DNA of 64,000 bases, from NCBI GenBank assembly GCA_036015235.1, contig CP107926.1:124001-188000 (forward strand), written 5' to 3'. Below are positions 15,276 to 24,398 of the stretch, piece by piece. Source of the DNA: Streptomyces sp. NBC_00433. Lineage in GTDB: Bacteria; Actinomycetota; Actinomycetes; Streptomycetales; Streptomycetaceae. Below the pieces are notes generated by a model. The model saw only the letters and a list, made by a program, of their open reading frames with translations. It was not told where the DNA came from and ran no database searches. The first letter of the stretch is position 1; the number at the start of each line of letters is the position of its first letter. Position numbers and translations under genes: made by a program.

Positions 15276-18200
15276 GCCGTGCCCTCCCCGTCCCCGGTGA
15301 TCAGTTCCCGCAGTGCCGCGGCCGAGGAGGCGGCGGCGGGCAGCCGCATCATGCCGAGGTGGTCGCCGCCCACCTGGATGTGCTTGACGGGTCCGCCGGC
15401 GTGCTCCTGCCACTTGGCGACGAGCAGGATCTGGTCGTCCCCGTCGCGTTCCTGTGAGGTGAGGACCGTCATCGGGCCCTCGTAGGAGCCGACTTCGTAG
15501 CCGCCGAGGGTCTCCAGCTGGCGCTGCCAGATGTACAGCACGTCCTGGGGGAAGAGGGAGTAGTCGCGGCAGGTGGACGGGTCGATGCCCATGGCCTGGA
15601 ACAGGTCGCCGCGCAGCACGGCCTGGAACTCCTCCTCCCGTTCCTCGTCCCCGGCCAGGCCCAGCCGGGAGCGGATGCGCCGCAGTTGGCGTACGTACTG
15701 GCGCCAGCGGGTGTTCTCCTGCGGCGGGCTGGGGTCCAGGAGGACCAGGTGGCTGACCTGGCCGCCCAGCGCGCGCAGCCGGCGGGCGGTCTCGAAGGCG
15801 ATGACGCCGCCCGCCGACCAGCCGACGACGTTGACCGGTCCTGGCACGGCTTCGCGGATCTCGGCGGCGTAGCGGGCGGCGGTGTCCTCCAGCCGGTCGT
15901 CGCCGTCGGGGCTCTCGCCGCGCAGGGCGCCGAGGGTGAGCCCGTAGAGGGGGGCCTGGCCGCTGAGCATCTCGACGAGGTGGCGGTAGCAGAAGACGGT
16001 CCCGCCCAGCGGGTGGACGAACACGGTGGGTGTGCCGTCGCCGCCGGGGGCGAGCTGGGACAGGCTGTGGCCGCCGGCCGGGCGTGCCCCGTCGGTGACG
16101 GCGGCGGCGACCCCGGCGACGGTGGGGTCCTGCAGGAAGCGGGCGAAGGTGAGGTCGGCGCCGAGCAGGCCGCGCAGCCGGGCCACGACGGTCAGGACGA
16201 GCAGGGAGTTGCCGCCGAGCCCGAAGAAGTTGTCGTCGGGTCCGAAGGCGTCGGGGGCCAGGCCGAGGACCTCGGCCCAGGCACGGCTGACCGCTTCCTC
16301 GGCGGGGGTGCGCGCCCCGCGGGGCGCGGCGGGGCCGCTGGTGCCCCAGGTGGGCTGCGGGAGCCTGGACCGGTCGACCTTGCCGTTGGCGTTGAGCGGG
16401 ACGCGGGCGAGTTCCAGGAACCGGGCGGGCACCAGGTGTGCGGGCAGGGTGTGGGCGAGTTCCGCGCGCAGGGCGTCGGCGTCGAACGCGGTGCCGGGGT
16501 CGGGTACGACGTGGGCGACCAGGGCCCGGGGTCCTGAGGGGGTGCCGGCGGTGGTTACGAGGGCCTGGCGTACGCCGGGGACGGCGGCCAGGGCGGCCTC
16601 GACCTCGCCGGGTTCGATGCGGTAGCCGTTGATCTTGACCTGGTGGTCGGACCTGCCGAGGAACTGCGCCTGTCCGTCGGGCAGCCAGCGGCCCAGGTCG
16701 CCGGTGCGGTAGAGGCGGGCGCCGGGCGGGCCGAAGGGGTCGTCGACGAACCGTTCGGCGGTGGTCTGCGGCCGGTTGGCGTAGCCGCGGGCCACGCAGG
16801 TGCCGCCGATGTGGATCTCGCCGGTGACGCCGGGTGGCACGGGCCGGCGGTCGTCGTCGAGGACGTACATGGTGGTGTTGGGGATGGGCCTGCCGATGGG
16901 CAGGGTGGCGGGCTCGTCGCTCTCGCGCGTGCCCGGGGCGGCGGGGGGCGGAATCTCGTACGCGCTGTTGGCGACGGTCGCCTCGGTCGGCCCGTACTCG
17001 TTCAGCAGGGGCAGGTCGGGGGCGAGCGCGCGCCAGGCGGTCAGCGCCGCGGGCGGGAAGGCGTCGGCTCCGACGACGAGCAGCCGGGCCAGGCCGCGGG
17101 CCTGGCCGGGGGTGAGCTGGGCGGTGAGCAGTTCCAGGTGGCCGGGGGTGAGTTTGACGAAGCTGTAGGGGGCTCCGGCGGCCAGCACCTCGCCGAGGCG
17201 GTCCGGTGGCAGGCCGTCGGGGGCGAGCGCGACGGCCTGGCCGGTGAGCAGCGGGGTGTACAGGTTGGGCACCACCATGTCGAAGGCCATGGACGAGAAC
17301 AGCGGTGCCCCGCCGTCGCCTTCGGCGGCGTAGCGGCGCACGCACCAGTTGAGGAAGTTCGCGAGCCCGCGGTGCTCCACCAGGACGCCCTTGGGCTTGC
17401 CGGTGGAGCCGGAGGTGTGGATGACGTAGGCGAGCGCGTCCGGGCCCGGTCCGTCGGGCAGGTCGGTGCCGGGGTGGGCGGCGACGGCGGCCGCTGCCTC
17501 GTCGAGGACGACGACGCCGACGCCGAGGGCGGCGGCCCGTCCGGCCAGGGCGGACTCGGTGACGACCAGGCGCGCCCCGCTGTCCTGGGTGACGAACTCC
17601 AGGCGGGGGTCGGGGAAGGCCGCGTCCAGGGGCACGTAGGCGGCTCCGGCCTTCCACGCGGCAAGGCAGGCCACCACCAGATCCGGTGAGCGGTGCAGCA
17701 GCAGCGCGATCCGGTCGTGCGGGGTCACGCCCCGGGCGCGCAGGTAGCGGGCCAGCCGGTTGGCCCGCCCGTTCAGCTCCTGGTAGCTCAGCGTCCGCCT
17801 GTCGCCGCCCAGTTCGCGTACCGCGACGGCGTCGGGGGTGGACCGCGCCTGCTGTTCGAAGAGGCGGTGCACGCAGGTGTCGGCGGGGGCCGTGCGGCCG
17901 CCGTCGGCGAAGGCGTGCAGGACGTCGTCGCGGCGGGCCGGCGACATGACGGGCAGGTCGTCCAGCGCGGTGCCGGGCGCGTGGAGTGCGGCGTCGAGCA
18001 GGGCGGTGAACCCGTCGGCGAGGGCGCGGACGCCCGTGTCGTCGCAGGCGGTGGTGCGGTAGGTGAACTCGCCGGTGAGTCCGTCGCCGTCGGGCCTGAG
18101 GGCGAGCATGAGGTCGGTCTTGGGGGCGTGGTCGGGGAAGCGGAAGGGCGCCGCCGCGCAGCCCGGCAGGCGCAGGGCGGGCGCGGGAGCGTGGTCGAGT

Positions 18201-19279
18201 TCGAAGAAGACGTTGAACAGCGGGTTGCGCAGCCCGGAGGAGGAGGCGGTGCGCACGGTGTCCAGGACGTCCTCGAACGGCACCCGCACGTGCTCGAAGG
18301 CGTCCAGGACGGTGTCGGTCGCCGTGTCGACGGCGTCCCGGAAGGCGGTGCCGGCGGGGGTGGCGGTGCGCAGCGCGAGGGTGTTGAACAGCGGGCCGAC
18401 CACGTGCTGGGAGTCTTCGGCCAGCCGGGTGGAGGCCGTGGTGCCGACGGTGACCTCCTCGGTGCGGCACAGACGTCCCAGCAGCGCGGAGAACGCTGTC
18501 AGCAGCACGGTGTAGCGGGTGGTGCCCGCTTGGCGGGCGAAGGCGTCGACGCGCCGCAGCAGGGCGGGGGGGACCGGGAAGGTGTGGCCGGCGCCGTCCC
18601 GGCCGGTGCGTCCGGGGTGTCCGGTCAGCGGCAGGGCCGGCGGGGTCACGCCGTCGAGGCGGCGGCTCCAGTAGGCCAGGCCCTCGGCGTGTTCGGCCTC
18701 GGTGACGGCGGCGTGCCGGTGGTAGTCCGGGGTGTCGTCGTGCGTGCCCCGCTCCGCGGGGACGGGATCGTGGGCGCCGCCCGCGGCCGTGCGCCGCGCG
18801 TAGGCGCGGCTCCAGGCGTCGTACAGGAGCCGCACGGAGTCGCCGTCGCACACGGCGTGGTGCAGGTGGAGTGCGACGATGTGGTCCTCGGGTGCCAGGC
18901 GCAGCAGCATGGCGCGCAGCAGGGGGCCCCGCTCCAGGTCGAAGGGGACGCGTGCGGTCTCGGCGACGAGGTCGCGGGCGGTCGTCTCGGCCTGGGCGGT
19001 GGGCAGGCCGGCGAGGTCGGTCTGTGTCGGGGTGGCCGTCAGGTCGGGGTCGACGACCAGGGACAGGCCGCTTCGGCCGTAGCGGGCGAACCGCGACCGC
19101 AGCAGGGGCTGCCGGTCGGTCACGTCCCGCAGTGCCTGGTCCAGTGCCGCGGGGTCCAGCGGGCCGGTGAGGCGTGTCGCGGTGGAGACGGTGAACTCCG
19201 ACCCGATCGGGTCGAGTTGGGAGGCGAGCCACATGCCCCGTTGGATGGGGAGGGCGGGCACGCGGGTGGCGGTGGTCAT
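15272..19279 (-). CDS. NRPS, terminal module C-A-T-TE
   Basis: 1335 residues. The condensation domain has HHAVCDG near residue 138. The adenylation domain has A3 HTSGSTGKPKG near 616 and YGPTE. The carrier domain has DNFFGLGGNSLL, with the phosphopantetheine Ser near 1018. The thioesterase has GWSAGG near 1151 and a His in GGDHLGM near 1303. Hand alignment to GrsA gives specificity positions D-M-P-K-V-G-E-V-A-K, close to Asp/Asn codes (Lys at 278, Glu at 322). It therefore adds an Asp- or Asn-like residue and releases the product. Its ATG overlaps the amidohydrolase stop by 4 bp. No epimerase or cyclisation domain is seen. Confidence 0.95.
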   Translation of the reverse strand: MTTATRVPALPIQRGMWLASQLDPIGSEFTVSTATRLTGPLDPAALDQALRDVTDRQPLLRSRFARYGRSGLSLVVDPDLTATPTQTDLAGLPTAQAETTARDLVAETARVPFDLERGPLLRAMLLRLAPEDHIVALHLHHAVCDGDSVRLLYDAWSRAYARRTAAGGAHDPVPAERGTHDDTPDYHRHAAVTEAEHAEGLAYWSRRLDGVTPPALPLTGHPGRTGRDGAGHTFPVPPALLRRVDAFARQAGTTRYTVLLTAFSALLGRLCRTEEVTVGTTASTRLAEDSQHVVGPLFNTLALRTATPAGTAFRDAVDTATDTVLDAFEHVRVPFEDVLDTVRTASSSGLRNPLFNVFFELDHAPAPALRLPGCAAAPFRFPDHAPKTDLMLALRPDGDGLTGEFTYRTTACDDTGVRALADGFTALLDAALHAPGTALDDLPVMSPARRDDVLHAFADGGRTAPADTCVHRLFEQQARSTPDAVAVRELGGDRRTLSYQELNGRANRLARYLRARGVTPHDRIALLLHRSPDLVVACLAAWKAGAAYVPLDAAFPDPRLEFVTQDSGARLVVTESALAGRAAALGVGVVVLDEAAAAVAAHPGTDLPDGPGPDALAYVIHTSGSTGKPKGVLVEHRGLANFLNWCVRRYAAEGDGGAPLFSSMAFDMVVPNLYTPLLTGQAVALAPDGLPPDRLGEVLAAGAPYSFVKLTPGHLELLTAQLTPGQARGLARLLVVGADAFPPAALTAWRALAPDLPLLNEYGPTEATVANSAYEIPPPAAPGTRESDEPATLPIGRPIPNTTMYVLDDDRRPVPPGVTGEIHIGGTCVARGYANRPQTTAERFVDDPFGPPGARLYRTGDLGRWLPDGQAQFLGRSDHQVKINGYRIEPGEVEAALAAVPGVRQALVTTAGTPSGPRALVAHVVPDPGTAFDADALRAELAHTLPAHLVPARFLELARVPLNANGKVDRSRLPQPTWGTSGPAAPRGARTPAEEAVSRAWAEVLGLAPDAFGPDDNFFGLGGNSLLVLTVVARLRGLLGADLTFARFLQDPTVAGVAAAVTDGARPAGGHSLSQLAPGGDGTPTVFVHPLGGTVFCYRHLVEMLSGQAPLYGLTLGALRGESPDGDDRLEDTAARYAAEIREAVPGPVNVVGWSAGGVIAFETARRLRALGGQVSHLVLLDPSPPQENTRWRQYVRQLRRIRSRLGLAGDEEREEEFQAVLRGDLFQAMGIDPSTCRDYSLFPQDVLYIWQRQLETLGGYEVGSYEGPMTVLTSQERDGDDQILLVAKWQEHAGGPVKHIQVGGDHLGMMRLPAAASSAAALRELITGDGEGTA

Positions 19280-20544
19280 GTCGTGGTTCCCTCCAGCAGG
19301 GTGCAGCCGAGCAGCACGCCCGCGCCGCGGACGAGGTCGGCGGGCGCGGTGTGTTCGTCGGGGGCGTGGCTCGCGCCGTCCTTGCTGGGCACGAAGATCA
19401 TTCCGGTCGGGGCGACACGTGCCATCCACTGGGCGTCGTGGCCCGCGCCGCTGGGCAGGGTGACGCTGGACAGGCCGAGGGCGTCGGCCGCCCGGCGCAC
19501 GGCGGCCCGCCGGTCCGGGTCGCACAGGGTGGGGCTCACCCGCTGGACCTCGGTGACGTCGAGGGTGGTGCCGGTCGTGCTCCCCACCTCCCGCGCCTCG
19601 GCCCGCAGCCGGTCGAGACCGGTCTGCAGGCTGTCCTCGGACATGTCGCGCAGGTCGACGATCAGGCGGGCCCGGCCGGGGACGACGTTCCACGCCCCGG
19701 GCCAGACCTGGCAGTCGCCGACGGTGGCCACGCGGACGGCGCCGCCGGGTCCGGTCAGCGAGGGGACGGCGACGGTCAGGCGGGCGGCGGCCAGGAGCGC
19801 GTCGTGGCGGTCCGCCATGGGGGTGGTGCCCGCGTGGTTGGCCTGCCCCCGGACGGTGACCTCGGCGGTGAGGCGGCCTGAGATGCCCTCCACGATCCCG
19901 ATGTCGGTTCCGGAGCCGGCCAGTACCGGGCCCTGCTCGATGTGCAGTTCGAGGTAGGCGGCCACCGAGCCGGGGTCCCGGCGCACATCGGCGATGCGCC
20001 TGCTGTCGCCCCCCGCCGCGTCCAGGACCTGGGCCAGCGAGCGGTCCTGCCCGGCGACCTCCAGGTCCAGCTCGCCCGGTCGCAGGCAGCCCGCGACCGC
20101 GCGGGAGCCGAACATGGCGGGGGTGCCGGTGGTGCCCTCCTCGTTGCTGAACGCCATCACGCACAGCGGGCGGTCCAGCACTGTGCCGTGCTCGTGCAGG
20201 GTGTGGGCGACCTCGACGGCCGCGAGCACCCCGTAGGCGCCGTCGTAGGCGCCGCCGCCGGGCACGGTGTCCAGGTGCGAGCCGAGGACCAGGGGCCGCC
20301 CCGTCCCGTCGCGCCCGCGCCGGGTGCCGACCAGGTTGGCGGCGGCGTCGATGTGCACGTCGAGGCCGGCCTCCCGCATGAGCCCGGCCACGAGCTCCTG
20401 GCCTTTGACGTCCTCGCGGCTGAACGCGCGGCGCGTGACGCCGCCCTGGCCGGTGGCGCCGATGGCACGCAGCCGTTCCAGGTTCGCCAGCAGCCGGCCG
20501 GCGTCGACGCGTGCGGGCAGCAGCGGTGCGGTCGTCGTGGTCAT
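19276..20544 (-). CDS. M20-family amidohydrolase (N-carbamoyl-amino-acid hydrolase type)
   Basis: 422 residues of the Zn-dependent hydantoinase/carbamoylase group that includes allantoate amidohydrolase. Metal ligands are visible in GSHLDTVPGGGAYDGAYGVL, NEEGTTGTPAMFGS and HIEQGPVL. The dimerisation-domain motif HAGTTPM and the late SGAGHDAQWM are also present. These enzymes hydrolyse N-carbamoyl or N-acyl amino acids. Its position inside the NRPS operon (ATGA overlaps on both sides) argues for a role in building-block formation or deprotection, not nitrogen salvage. The substrate is unknown. A carbamoyl-amine intermediate would suit the pathway proposed in the findings. Confidence 0.9.
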   Translation of the reverse strand: MTTTTAPLLPARVDAGRLLANLERLRAIGATGQGGVTRRAFSREDVKGQELVAGLMREAGLDVHIDAAANLVGTRRGRDGTGRPLVLGSHLDTVPGGGAYDGAYGVLAAVEVAHTLHEHGTVLDRPLCVMAFSNEEGTTGTPAMFGSRAVAGCLRPGELDLEVAGQDRSLAQVLDAAGGDSRRIADVRRDPGSVAAYLELHIEQGPVLAGSGTDIGIVEGISGRLTAEVTVRGQANHAGTTPMADRHDALLAAARLTVAVPSLTGPGGAVRVATVGDCQVWPGAWNVVPGRARLIVDLRDMSEDSLQTGLDRLRAEAREVGSTTGTTLDVTEVQRVSPTLCDPDRRAAVRRAADALGLSSVTLPSGAGHDAQWMARVAPTGMIFVPSKDGASHAPDEHTAPADLVRGAGVLLGCTLLEGTTT

Positions 20545-21629
20545 CCTCGCCGTCCCTCCCCCACCGGGTGCCGCCAGCGGTGGATGTCGGGGACCAGCCC
20601 GTGCTGGTGGGCGCGCAGGCGCTCGCGGATGCCCCGGGCGACCGGCCCGGGGGTGCCGTCGCCGATGCGCCATTCCTCGCCGCCGTCGCGGACACCGCCG
20701 ACGGCGGTGACGACGGCGGCGGTGCCGCAGCCGAAGGTCTCGGTGATCAGGCCCGACTCGCAGCCGGCGCGCCACCGGTCGATCGCGACGGGCTCCTGGA
20801 CGACCCTGTGGCCGAGCTCGGTGGCGACGGCGATGACCGAGTCGCGGGTGATGCCGGGAAGGAAGGTCCCGCTCAGCGGCGGGGTGACGACGGTGCGGTC
20901 GGCGCCGTGGCCGCGTACGAAGAACAGGTTGGCGCTGCCCATCTCCTCGACCCACCGGCTCTCCCTGGCGTCCAGCCAGACGACCTGCTGGGCGCCGGCC
21001 CGCCCCGCGGCGAGCTGGGCGGGCATGGTGGGGGCGTAGTTGCCGGGGGTCTTGGCGCTTCCGGTGCCGCCGGGGAAGGCGCGGGGGTAGTCGCGGCAGA
21101 TCCACGCGGTCACCGCGTCGGCGTCCTGGCCGAGGTAGCTGCCCATGAGGAAGGAGATGAGGACCACGGTGTAGGCGCGGGCGGGGCGCGGCACCAGGTT
21201 GGCCTCCGAGGCGAACATGAAAGGCCGCAGGTACAGGCTGTGTCCGGGCCGGTCGGGCACGGCCTCGCGGTTGGCCTCGACCAGTTGCTCCAGGGCGTCG
21301 ACGAAGAGGTCCTCCGGCAGCTCCGGCATGGACAGGCGGCGGGCGGAGCCGCGGAAGCGGCGGGCGTGGTCGCGGGGCCGGAAGATCGCGAAGGAGCCGT
21401 CGGGCTGGCGGTGCGCCTTGAGGCCCTCGATGATCGACTGGCCGTAGTGCAGCACGGCGCTCGCGGGGGACACCGACAGGTTCTGGTGCGGGCCGAGCGC
21501 GGGCCCGGTCCAGCCGTTGTCCTCGGTCCACAGCAGGGTCACCATGTGCGGTGTGAAGTCGCCGATCTCTGCCTTCTCGATGCCGGCCTCGCCCCTCACG
21601 GTGGCGGGTGCGGCGGTGCTGACGGTCAT
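20541..21629 (-). CDS. Branched-chain amino-acid aminotransferase (IlvE type)
   Basis: 362 residues of fold-type IV PLP transaminase. LHYGQSIIEGLKAHR lies near the start and the PLP lysine is in AKTPGNYAP. EMGSANLFFV and the glycine-rich phosphate-binding segment TETFGCGTAAVV follow. It interconverts branched or hydrophobic 2-oxo acids and amino acids with glutamate. In the cluster it could supply 4-methyl-2-oxopentanoate (from Leu) to the LeuA-like synthase, or aminate a chain-extended 2-oxo acid. The ATG at 21629 follows GTGAGGA. It sits between the LeuD-NTF2 gene and the amidohydrolase. Confidence 0.94.
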   Translation of the reverse strand: MTVSTAAPATVRGEAGIEKAEIGDFTPHMVTLLWTEDNGWTGPALGPHQNLSVSPASAVLHYGQSIIEGLKAHRQPDGSFAIFRPRDHARRFRGSARRLSMPELPEDLFVDALEQLVEANREAVPDRPGHSLYLRPFMFASEANLVPRPARAYTVVLISFLMGSYLGQDADAVTAWICRDYPRAFPGGTGSAKTPGNYAPTMPAQLAAGRAGAQQVVWLDARESRWVEEMGSANLFFVRGHGADRTVVTPPLSGTFLPGITRDSVIAVATELGHRVVQEPVAIDRWRAGCESGLITETFGCGTAAVVTAVGGVRDGGEEWRIGDGTPGPVARGIRERLRAHQHGLVPDIHRWRHPVGEGRRG

Positions 21630-21678
21630 GTGGGTGTCCTCACGTGCTCGGTGACGGGGCAGCCGCGGGCGGTGGCGG

Positions 21679-22032
21679 TCAGAAGTCGCAGACGAACAGG
21701 AAGGAGTCCCGGCGGGTGAACAGCCCCCCGGGGGCGAGCTCGAAGATCTCCGCGAAGCGGTGGGCCTGTTCGCGGCCGTCGGCGAGGTGGCCGCTGAAAG
21801 TGCCGTCGACGGCGACGGCGCCGTCGCTGAGGAGCACCCGGGCCAGGGTGTGGGTGCCGTCGGCGATGGTGCGCTTCTCGCGGTAGTACGACTCGATGGC
21901 GTCGCGGCCGGCCAGGGGCGGGCCGCCGGGCCGGTGGTAGACGGCGTTCTCGTCGAACAGTTCGGCGAAGCCGGCGAAGTCGCCCTCGTCGATGCGGCGG
22001 TACATGGCGTGCACGGCTTCCTCGGGTGACAC
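21679..22032 (-). CDS. Alternative product: free NTF2-like protein from internal GTG
   Basis: The internal GTG at 22032-22030 is in frame with the fusion. It has AGGAGG with ideal spacing and would give a 117-residue SnoaL-like protein (MSPEEAVHAMYRR...). Either this gene was originally separate and the LeuD stop was lost, or both forms are produced. Confidence 0.55.
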   Translation of the reverse strand: MSPEEAVHAMYRRIDEGDFAGFAELFDENAVYHRPGGPPLAGRDAIESYYREKRTIADGTHTLARVLLSDGAVAVDGTFSGHLADGREQAHRFAEIFELAPGGLFTRRDSFLFVCDF

Positions 22033-22731
22033 GGTCTCCTCCTGGGCGCGACGGCGGCGCCGCGCGCCGCGGGGACCGGCGGCGGGCAAGCACACCGCGG
22101 TCGTCGGGGTGGGCGCCCGGCGCTCCTCGTACGCGCGGACGTCGTTCTCGTGGTGCAGGGTGGCGCCGATGGCGTCCTGGCCGCGCAGCAGCCGGATCCG
22201 GGTGTCGGCGTCGAGGGCGAAGGGCTGGACGAGCCCGGCGGCGGTGACGGTGAGGTCGCCCAGGTCGATGCGGACCTCGGTGGCCGGGTCCTCGTCGAGG
22301 GCGTGCCACAGGGCGTCCACGAAGCCCTGCGGCACGGTGACGGCGTACAGGCCGTTGAGCCAGGCGTTGGCGCGGAAGATGTCGCCGAAGCGGGGCGAGA
22401 GGACGGCGCGGATCCCGTGGTCGGCGAGCGCCCAGACGGCGGCCTCGCGCGAGGAGCCGGTGCCGAAGTTCTCGGCGGCGACCAGGACGGTGGCGCCGCG
22501 GTGGCGGGGGTCGTCCAGGGCGAAGCCGGGTTCGGCCCGCCGGTCGGCGAACAGGCCCCGGGCGAAGCCGGTCCGCTCGGTGTTCGTGCAGAACCGCGCG
22601 GGAATGATCTGGTCGGTGTCCACGTCGCGGATGCGCACAGGGACCGCCGTCCCGGTGTGGGCGGTGGCGGGCGGGCACGGGCCGGACGCGGGGACCGGGG
22701 ACCGGGGGGCAGGGGGCGCGGACGCGGTCAC
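21679..22731 (-). CDS. LeuD-type isomerase small subunit fused to an NTF2/SnoaL-like domain
   Basis: 350 residues in one frame. Residues 1-220 are an isopropylmalate dehydratase small subunit, with VDTDQIIPARF, the swivelling-domain motif NFGTGSSREAAVWAL and SPRFGDIFRANAWLNGL. Residues 234-350 (SPEEAVHAMYRRIDEGDFAGFAELF...) are an NTF2-fold domain of the SnoaL/ketosteroid-isomerase type. The joint is an Arg-rich linker. There is no stop between the parts, but AGGAGG followed by GTG at 22032 makes a strong internal start, so the NTF2 protein may also be made alone. The GTG start at 22731 is preceded by AGAGGAG. With LeuC it should isomerise 2-alkylmalate to 3-alkylmalate. The role of the NTF2 part is unknown. 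Confidence 0.88.
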   Translation of the reverse strand: MTASAPPAPRSPVPASGPCPPATAHTGTAVPVRIRDVDTDQIIPARFCTNTERTGFARGLFADRRAEPGFALDDPRHRGATVLVAAENFGTGSSREAAVWALADHGIRAVLSPRFGDIFRANAWLNGLYAVTVPQGFVDALWHALDEDPATEVRIDLGDLTVTAAGLVQPFALDADTRIRLLRGQDAIGATLHHENDVRAYEERRAPTPTTAVCLPAAGPRGARRRRRAQEETVSPEEAVHAMYRRIDEGDFAGFAELFDENAVYHRPGGPPLAGRDAIESYYREKRTIADGTHTLARVLLSDGAVAVDGTFSGHLADGREQAHRFAEIFELAPGGLFTRRDSFLFVCDF

Positions 22732-22805
22732 GGGCGTCTCCTCTCAATCGTCGTCTGCGGCGGCGGGGCAGTGGGCGGGGCAGTGGGCGGGGGGCGGCAC
22801 GGCCC

Positions 22806-24185
22806 TCACAGGTCGCCGGGTGCCGCGATCCGGCCGCGCACGGCCGTGGCCGCGGCGACGGCCGGCGAGACCAGGTGGGTACGCGATCCGGCGCCCTGGC
22901 GGCCCTCGAAGTTGCGGTTGGTGGTGGAGGCGGACCTCACCCCGGCGCCGAGGCGGTCCTCGCCCAGGCCGACACACATCGAACAGCCCGGCGCCGCACG
23001 GAAGTCGGCCCCGGCCAGGGCGAAGACCCGGTCCAGGCCCTCGGCCACGGCCGCCTCGCGCACGCGTGCCGAGCCGGGTACGACGACGGTGTCGACCCGG
23101 ACCCTGCGGCCCTCAAGGACGACGGCGGCGGCCCGCAGGTCCTCGATGCGGCTGTTGGTGCAGGACCCGATGAACACGGTGTCGACCGCGATGTCCCGCA
23201 CGGCGGTGCCCGGGGCGAGGCCCATGTAGTCCAGTGCCCGGCGCGCGGCGGCGGCCTCGGCCTCGTCGGACAGGTCGCACGGGTCGGGCACCCGGCCGTC
23301 CATCGGCACGCTCTGCGCCGGGTTGGTGCCCCACGACACCCGCGGCAGCACGCGCGTGCCGTCGATCTCGATCTCGCGGTCGAAGACCGCGCCGTCGTCG
23401 CCGTGCAGCGCCAGGCCGTCGTAGCGCCCGGCGTCGCGCGGCACGGTGTGCGCCAGGTAGTCGCGCGTGACCTCGTCGGGGGCGACGAGCCCGGCCCTGG
23501 CGCTCATCTCGACGGCCATGTTGCACAGCGTCATCCGGCCCTCCATGGACAGCGCCCGCACGCCGGGCCCGCGGAACTCCACGATGTGGCCCTGGGCGCC
23601 GCCGGTGCCCACCCGGTTGACCACCGCCAGTGCGAGGTCCTTGGCGGTGCTGCCCGCGGGCAGGGTGCCGGTCACGGTCACCGCCATGTCCCGGGGCCGG
23701 GCCAGCGGCAGCGTCTGGGTGGCCAGGACGTGCTCCACCTGGCTGGTGCCGATCCCCAGGGCCAGGGCGCCGAACGCGCCGAGGGTGGTGGTGTGCGAGT
23801 CGCAGCACACGGCGGTCATCCCGGGCCTCACCAGGCCGAGTTCGGGCCCGATGACGTGGACGATGCCCTGCGAGGCGGTGCCGAGCCGGTGCAGCGGGAT
23901 CCGGAACTGCGCGCAGTTGCGTGCCATGAGGCGGCGCTGGTGGCGCCGCGCGGCGTCGGGGTCGACCCGGTCGACCGCGGTCGTGGGGGTGGTGTGGTCC
24001 TCGGTGCCCACGGTCAGGTCGGGCCTGCGCACCGTGCGGCCGGCGGCCCGCAGCCCGGCGAAGGCCTGCGGGGTGTTCACCTCGTGCAGCAGGTGGAGGT
24101 CGATGTAGAGGAGGTCGTTGCCGGCCCCGGTACGGCGCACGACGTGCTCGCGCCACACCTTCGCGGCCAGTGTCTGGGGTGCCAC
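22806..24185 (-). CDS. LeuC-type isopropylmalate dehydratase large subunit
   Basis: 459 residues of an aconitase-superfamily 4Fe-4S hydro-lyase. Cluster cysteines are seen in [17 protein letters not shown] and [50 protein letters not shown] and [20 protein letters not shown] are typical of LeuC. The chosen GTG at 24185 is preceded by GGAGG and begins right at the conserved [13 protein letters not shown]. It is first of the long minus-strand operon. Being clustered with NRPS genes, it is probably a pathway-specific paralogue acting on 2-alkylmalate rather than the housekeeping leucine enzyme. Confidence 0.93.
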   Translation of the reverse strand: MAPQTLAAKVWREHVVRRTGAGNDLLYIDLHLLHEVNTPQAFAGLRAAGRTVRRPDLTVGTEDHTTPTTAVDRVDPDAARRHQRRLMARNCAQFRIPLHRLGTASQGIVHVIGPELGLVRPGMTAVCCDSHTTTLGAFGALALGIGTSQVEHVLATQTLPLARPRDMAVTVTGTLPAGSTAKDLALAVVNRVGTGGAQGHIVEFRGPGVRALSMEGRMTLCNMAVEMSARAGLVAPDEVTRDYLAHTVPRDAGRYDGLALHGDDGAVFDREIEIDGTRVLPRVSWGTNPAQSVPMDGRVPDPCDLSDEAEAAAARRALDYMGLAPGTAVRDIAVDTVFIGSCTNSRIEDLRAAAVVLEGRRVRVDTVVVPGSARVREAAVAEGLDRVFALAGADFRAAPGCSMCVGLGEDRLGAGVRSASTTNRNFEGRQGAGSRTHLVSPAVAAATAVRGRIAAPGDL

Positions 24186-24398
24186 GGCGGATACCTCCGC
24201 ATCCGTGATCTCTTCGTCCGGCGCGTTCCCGCCCGGTGCCTCCGGCGCAGGAGGCACCCGGTCGCTTGCTGCGACTCATCGAAACACCCCGGGCGCGCAC
24301 CGGAATCGACAGCCGTGATGAACTCACTCGCCCCCGGGTGGAGTCCGCTCGGCCGGTCGACCGATGATTCGCGCGGAACACCGGCGGACGATGAGGGA

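Noticed and set aside
14049..19232. 1727-residue single frame spanning NRPS and methyltransferase
   Set aside because: Only its last 408 codons are real (methyltransferase). The rest is an out-of-frame reading of the NRPS gene.
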